NCBI GenBank assembly: GCA_002502785.1
Contig: DAQG01000102.1
Location: 1-7,030, forward strand
Source: Methanothrix harundinacea
Lineage (GTDB): Archaea > Halobacteriota > Methanosarcinia > Methanotrichales > Methanotrichaceae
Length of the DNA: 7,030 nt
Reading direction: 5' to 3'
This document shows positions 5,222 to 7,030 of the stretch, one piece after another. Position 1 is the first letter of the stretch; each line of letters begins with the position of its first letter. The notes under the pieces are model-generated. The model worked only from the letters and a program-made list of their open reading frames with translations, was not told where the DNA came from and did no database searches. The position numbers and the translations under genes were made by a program.

Positions 5222-6595
5222 TTAATCACCTCTGCCGGTCTCGGATTGGACGAAGTTCGGATAGGCCACCATCCCGTGCTCGCTCTGATCCAGGCCCGCG
5301 ATCTCCTCGGCGGCCTCAACCCGGATTCCTATGGTCTTCTTCAATATGAAGAATATGATGAGTCCGAGGCCGAAGGCCCAGGCGAAGTTCACGACGATGC
5401 TGATCACCTGGGCCACGAAGAAGTCAGAGCCGCCGTGAAGCAGGCCCACGACTTCTCCATAGGTTCCATCGGCGAAGATTCCGAGGGCCAAAAGGCCCCA
5501 GGCGCCGTTGACGCCGTGGACGCTGATCGCGCCGACGGGATCGTCGATGTGAAGCTTCCAGTCCAGGAACCAGACGCTGGCCACCACCAGACCCCCTGCG
5601 ATGATCCCGATCAGGACTGCGGCGGGCGGTGTGACCCAGGCGCAGCCCGCGGTGATGGCGACGAGGCCTGCGATCGCTCCGTTTCCTGCCATGCCGACGT
5701 CAGGCTTTCCGTGCCAGGCCCAGGTGATGAACATGGCGACTGCCATGGCCGCGGCGGCTGCGAGGGTTGTATTTGCGGCGATGACTGAAACTCTCAGATC
5801 GTTTCCGACGTGGGTGCTGCCGCAGTTGAACCCGTACCATCCGAACCAGAGGATGAAGACGCCGAGGGTTCCCAGGGTTATGCTGTGGCCGGGGATTGCG
5901 TTCGGCTTTCCATCCCTCTGGTACTTGCCGATCCGTGGGCCGAGGAGGAGTGCTCCCGCTAGGGCGACCCATCCGCCGAGGGCGTGAACAACGCCGGACC
6001 CCGCAAAGTCGAGGGCTCCCATCTGGGAGAGGAAGCCGCCTCCCCAGACCCAGTGGCCGTAAAGCGGATAGATCACGGCCGTGACCAAAGCGCTGATGAT
6101 CAGGTAGGTGCTGAACTTGCACCTCTCGGCCACAGCGCCGGAGACTATCGTCGCCGCCGTCGCCGCGAAGACCATCTGGAAGAACCAGGATTCGATCATC
6201 GTGACGTCGTAGGCCTCTCCGGTGAGGAAGAAGCCACCCCACCCCATCACTCCGGTTATCGCCTCAGCGGTGCCGTACATCACGGCGAAGCCGATCGCCC
6301 AGTAGGCGAGAGCTCCGATGGAGAAGTCCATCATGTTCTTCATCATGATGTTGGCGGCGTTCTTGGACCTGGTGAAACCCGTCTCCAGCATGGAGAATCC
6401 GGCCTGCATGAACATGACCAGAAAGCCGCACATCAGCACCCAAACGAAGTCGAGAGCCGCACCGGGGTTCTCCTCGATGGTCATCTCGCCGGAGGGGTCT
6501 GCCGCCAGGGCTGTCGGTGCCAGGAGCGCCAGGAGGAGTAAGGCGGTCAGGGCCACCAAGCCGGCCCAGCCAGCTCCGAATTTTGAATATTTCAT
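5222..6595 (-). CDS. amtB: Ammonium transporter AmtB (Amt/MEP/Rh family)
   Basis: The protein has 457 residues. Residues 1-32 look like a cleaved signal peptide (KYSKFGAGW, hydrophobic core, ALAA), as in many Amt proteins, followed by eleven expected membrane helices. Key motifs are FMQAGFSMLETGFTRSKNAANIMMKN (about 62-87), the periplasmic gate region FFQMVFAATAATIVSGAVAERCKF (138-161), WVWGGGFL, and DFAGSGVVHALGG with Asp196 and pore His204. These are followed by LWFGWYGFNCGS and DDPVGAISVHGVNGAWG with pore His360. The two pore histidines and the gate aromatics are intact, so it should be functional. The cytoplasmic tail (427-457) keeps the Glu-rich and LDQSEHGMVAYPNF elements that contact PII proteins. 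The start is ATG 6595, with AGGTGA 6-7 nt upstream (6602-6607). It is the first gene of amtB-glnK; the order is the reverse of the glnK-amtB arrangement of many other species. Nitrogen-controlled expression is expected from the family. Confidence 0.95.
   Translation of the reverse strand: MKYSKFGAGWAGLVALTALLLLALLAPTALAADPSGEMTIEENPGAALDFVWVLMCGFLVMFMQAGFSMLETGFTRSKNAANIMMKNMMDFSIGALAYWAIGFAVMYGTAEAITGVMGWGGFFLTGEAYDVTMIESWFFQMVFAATAATIVSGAVAERCKFSTYLIISALVTAVIYPLYGHWVWGGGFLSQMGALDFAGSGVVHALGGWVALAGALLLGPRIGKYQRDGKPNAIPGHSITLGTLGVFILWFGWYGFNCGSTHVGNDLRVSVIAANTTLAAAAAMAVAMFITWAWHGKPDVGMAGNGAIAGLVAITAGCAWVTPPAAVLIGIIAGGLVVASVWFLDWKLHIDDPVGAISVHGVNGAWGLLALGIFADGTYGEVVGLLHGGSDFFVAQVISIVVNFAWAFGLGLIIFFILKKTIGIRVEAAEEIAGLDQSEHGMVAYPNFVQSETGRGD
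5225..5232 (-). promoter_or_regulatory. glnK ribosome site embedded in the end of amtB
   Basis: GAGGTGAT on the minus strand spans the last codons of amtB (Arg-Gly-Asp) and stops 4 nt short of GTG 5220. It decides the glnK start and implies that ribosomes ending amtB can restart directly on glnK. Confidence 0.65.
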
Positions 6596-6601
6596 GGATC
6601 T

Positions 6602-6607
6602 TCACCT
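6602..6607 (-). promoter_or_regulatory. Ribosome binding site of amtB
   Basis: The minus strand reads AGGTGA 6 nt before the ATG at 6595, which supports this start and retention of the full signal peptide. Confidence 0.65.
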
Positions 6608-6640
6608 AGTACTGTCTGCGTGTTACTATATATCACAGTT

Positions 6641-6662
6641 AATCTATATTTAACTATAGATT
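6641..6662. promoter_or_regulatory. 22-bp inverted repeat over the amtB TATA box
   Basis: AATCTATA (6641-6648) and TATAGATT (6655-6662) are exact inverted arms around a 6-nt centre. On the minus strand the centre and one arm read GTTAAATATAG, a good archaeal TATA box about 50 nt before the amtB ATG. That would give a leader of about 30 nt that includes the ribosome site. A second A+T stretch, ATATATAG at 6626-6634, is too close to the start to leave room for the Shine-Dalgarno site. The symmetry suggests a repressor operator, as for nitrogen regulators such as NrpR, but the sequence is not the GGAA-N6-TTCC or GGTA-N6-TACC type described in other methanogens. Confidence 0.45.
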
Positions 6663-6663
6663 C

Positions 6664-6819
6664 ACGGCTGCAAACTCGTCGGGTTCGATCTGTCCGCAGC
6701 GCTTCGGAGATGACCTCCGATCTCTATTCGAAGAGGGTGCCACCGAGAATATAAAAATAGATTTGATACAGTTTCAGAAGGATTATGAAAGTTGATTAAG
6801 GGTTATGCTGATCAACAGC
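6664..6819. other. Upstream spacer of amtB, no gene recognised
   Basis: One forward frame stays open from 6643 to a TGA at 6793-6795 and reads in a moderately protein-like way (DDLRSLFEEGATENIKIDLIQF). It has no ATG, no convincing alternative start and no ribosome site. It may be a remnant or chance. A tRNA-like GGTTCGATC at about 6675-6683 has no matching stem. Confidence 0.35.
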
Positions 6820-6996
6820 TATATAATTCGATATCTGAGGATTTCGATTTACTCGTTGCGATAGCGCGATTTGAGCCCAAATCCATTAATTAGCATCATT
6901 TTTGCGCTCAACCGTAACAAATCTTCTTATTTTACTCTCATTTTTCATTAATTTTAGATAGCATCCGCTATCTTCAGATTGCCTTTGCATTTTTTT
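6820..6996 (+). ncRNA. Candidate small RNA unit (TATA box to hairpin/T-run)
   Basis: TATATAAT at 6820-6827 is a strong archaeal TATA box that points at no protein gene. A start about 25 nt later would give a transcript from roughly 6850. An imperfect dyad, GAGCCCAAA (6873-6881) with TTTGCGCTC (6901-6909), one mismatch and a 19-nt loop, lies inside. An exact 7-bp hairpin AGATAGC/GCTATCT (6956-6973) is followed by seven T at 6990-6996, as at an archaeal terminator. No long open frame fits. This is inferred from signal order alone; the elements may be unrelated in A+T-rich DNA. Confidence 0.25.
6956..6996 (+). terminator. Hairpin followed by a run of seven T
   Basis: The arms AGATAGC (6956-6962) and GCTATCT (6967-6973) enclose a 4-nt loop, and a T7 run follows at 6990-6996. 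It faces rightward, out of the spacer, and is not behind any recognised protein gene in this window. Confidence 0.4.
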
Positions 6997-7030
6997 AGTA
7001 TGTATAGATGATACAGATTATACGAGATAG

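Noticed and set aside
5221..5319. Longer GlnK start giving a 145-residue protein
   Set aside because: The added residues are Arg/Pro-rich, overlap the amtB C-terminus and have no counterpart in PII proteins. The GTG at 5220 with its ribosome site gives the exact family length.
6672..6690. tRNA-like TTCGATC T-loop
   Set aside because: The flanking bases do not form a T-stem, and no acceptor, D or anticodon arm could be found around it.
1..7030. CRISPR array or intact insertion sequence
   Set aside because: No regularly spaced direct repeats, transposase motifs or terminal inverted repeats with target duplications were seen on either strand.

Overview
The window looks like chromosomal DNA of a euryarchaeal methanogen, most likely of the Methanothrix (Methanosaeta)/Methanocrinis group. 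This is a judgement from protein style and signals, not from a database match. The signs are GGTGA-type Shine-Dalgarno sites at a regular 6-9 nt spacing, TATA-like boxes upstream of starts, high-G+C genes set in A+T-rich spacers, an ammonium transporter with an N-terminal signal peptide, and a neighbouring archaeal-type PII protein.

Layout from left to right. Positions 1-278 hold the tail of an open frame that resembles the N-terminal part of a TroA/FepB-like metal or cobalamin binding protein and then stops too early, so it is probably a remnant. Positions 351-1115 (minus) hold a markedly A+T-rich gene for a 254-residue protein with an N-terminal beta-rich half and a HEPN-like helical C-terminal half. 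It is the most foreign-looking gene here, and a near-perfect 28-bp palindrome covers its presumed promoter. After a 318-bp divergent spacer comes a MOT1-family molybdate (or sulfate) transporter (1434-2540, plus). It converges on a secreted LamG-domain protein (2633-3769, minus).

The right half is nitrogen-related and entirely on the minus strand: amtB (5222-6595), glnK (4882-5220, one base after the amtB stop), a strong hairpin plus T-tract terminator, then a class-I glutamine amidotransferase (4058-4762). AmtB conducts ammonium and GlnK is expected to plug the AmtB trimer when nitrogen is plentiful. The amidotransferase would release ammonia from glutamine for an unknown acceptor. The amtB promoter has its own 22-bp inverted repeat over the TATA box. 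Beyond it, 6664-7030 is A+T-rich without a convincing protein gene, but it carries a TATA box and a hairpin/T-run arranged as for a small RNA.

No CRISPR array, tRNA, rRNA or intact insertion sequence was seen. I do not see a clearly new multi-gene system. The best leads are the HEPN-like gene with its palindrome, the candidate small RNA beside amtB-glnK, and the secreted LamG protein with an unassigned C-terminal domain.
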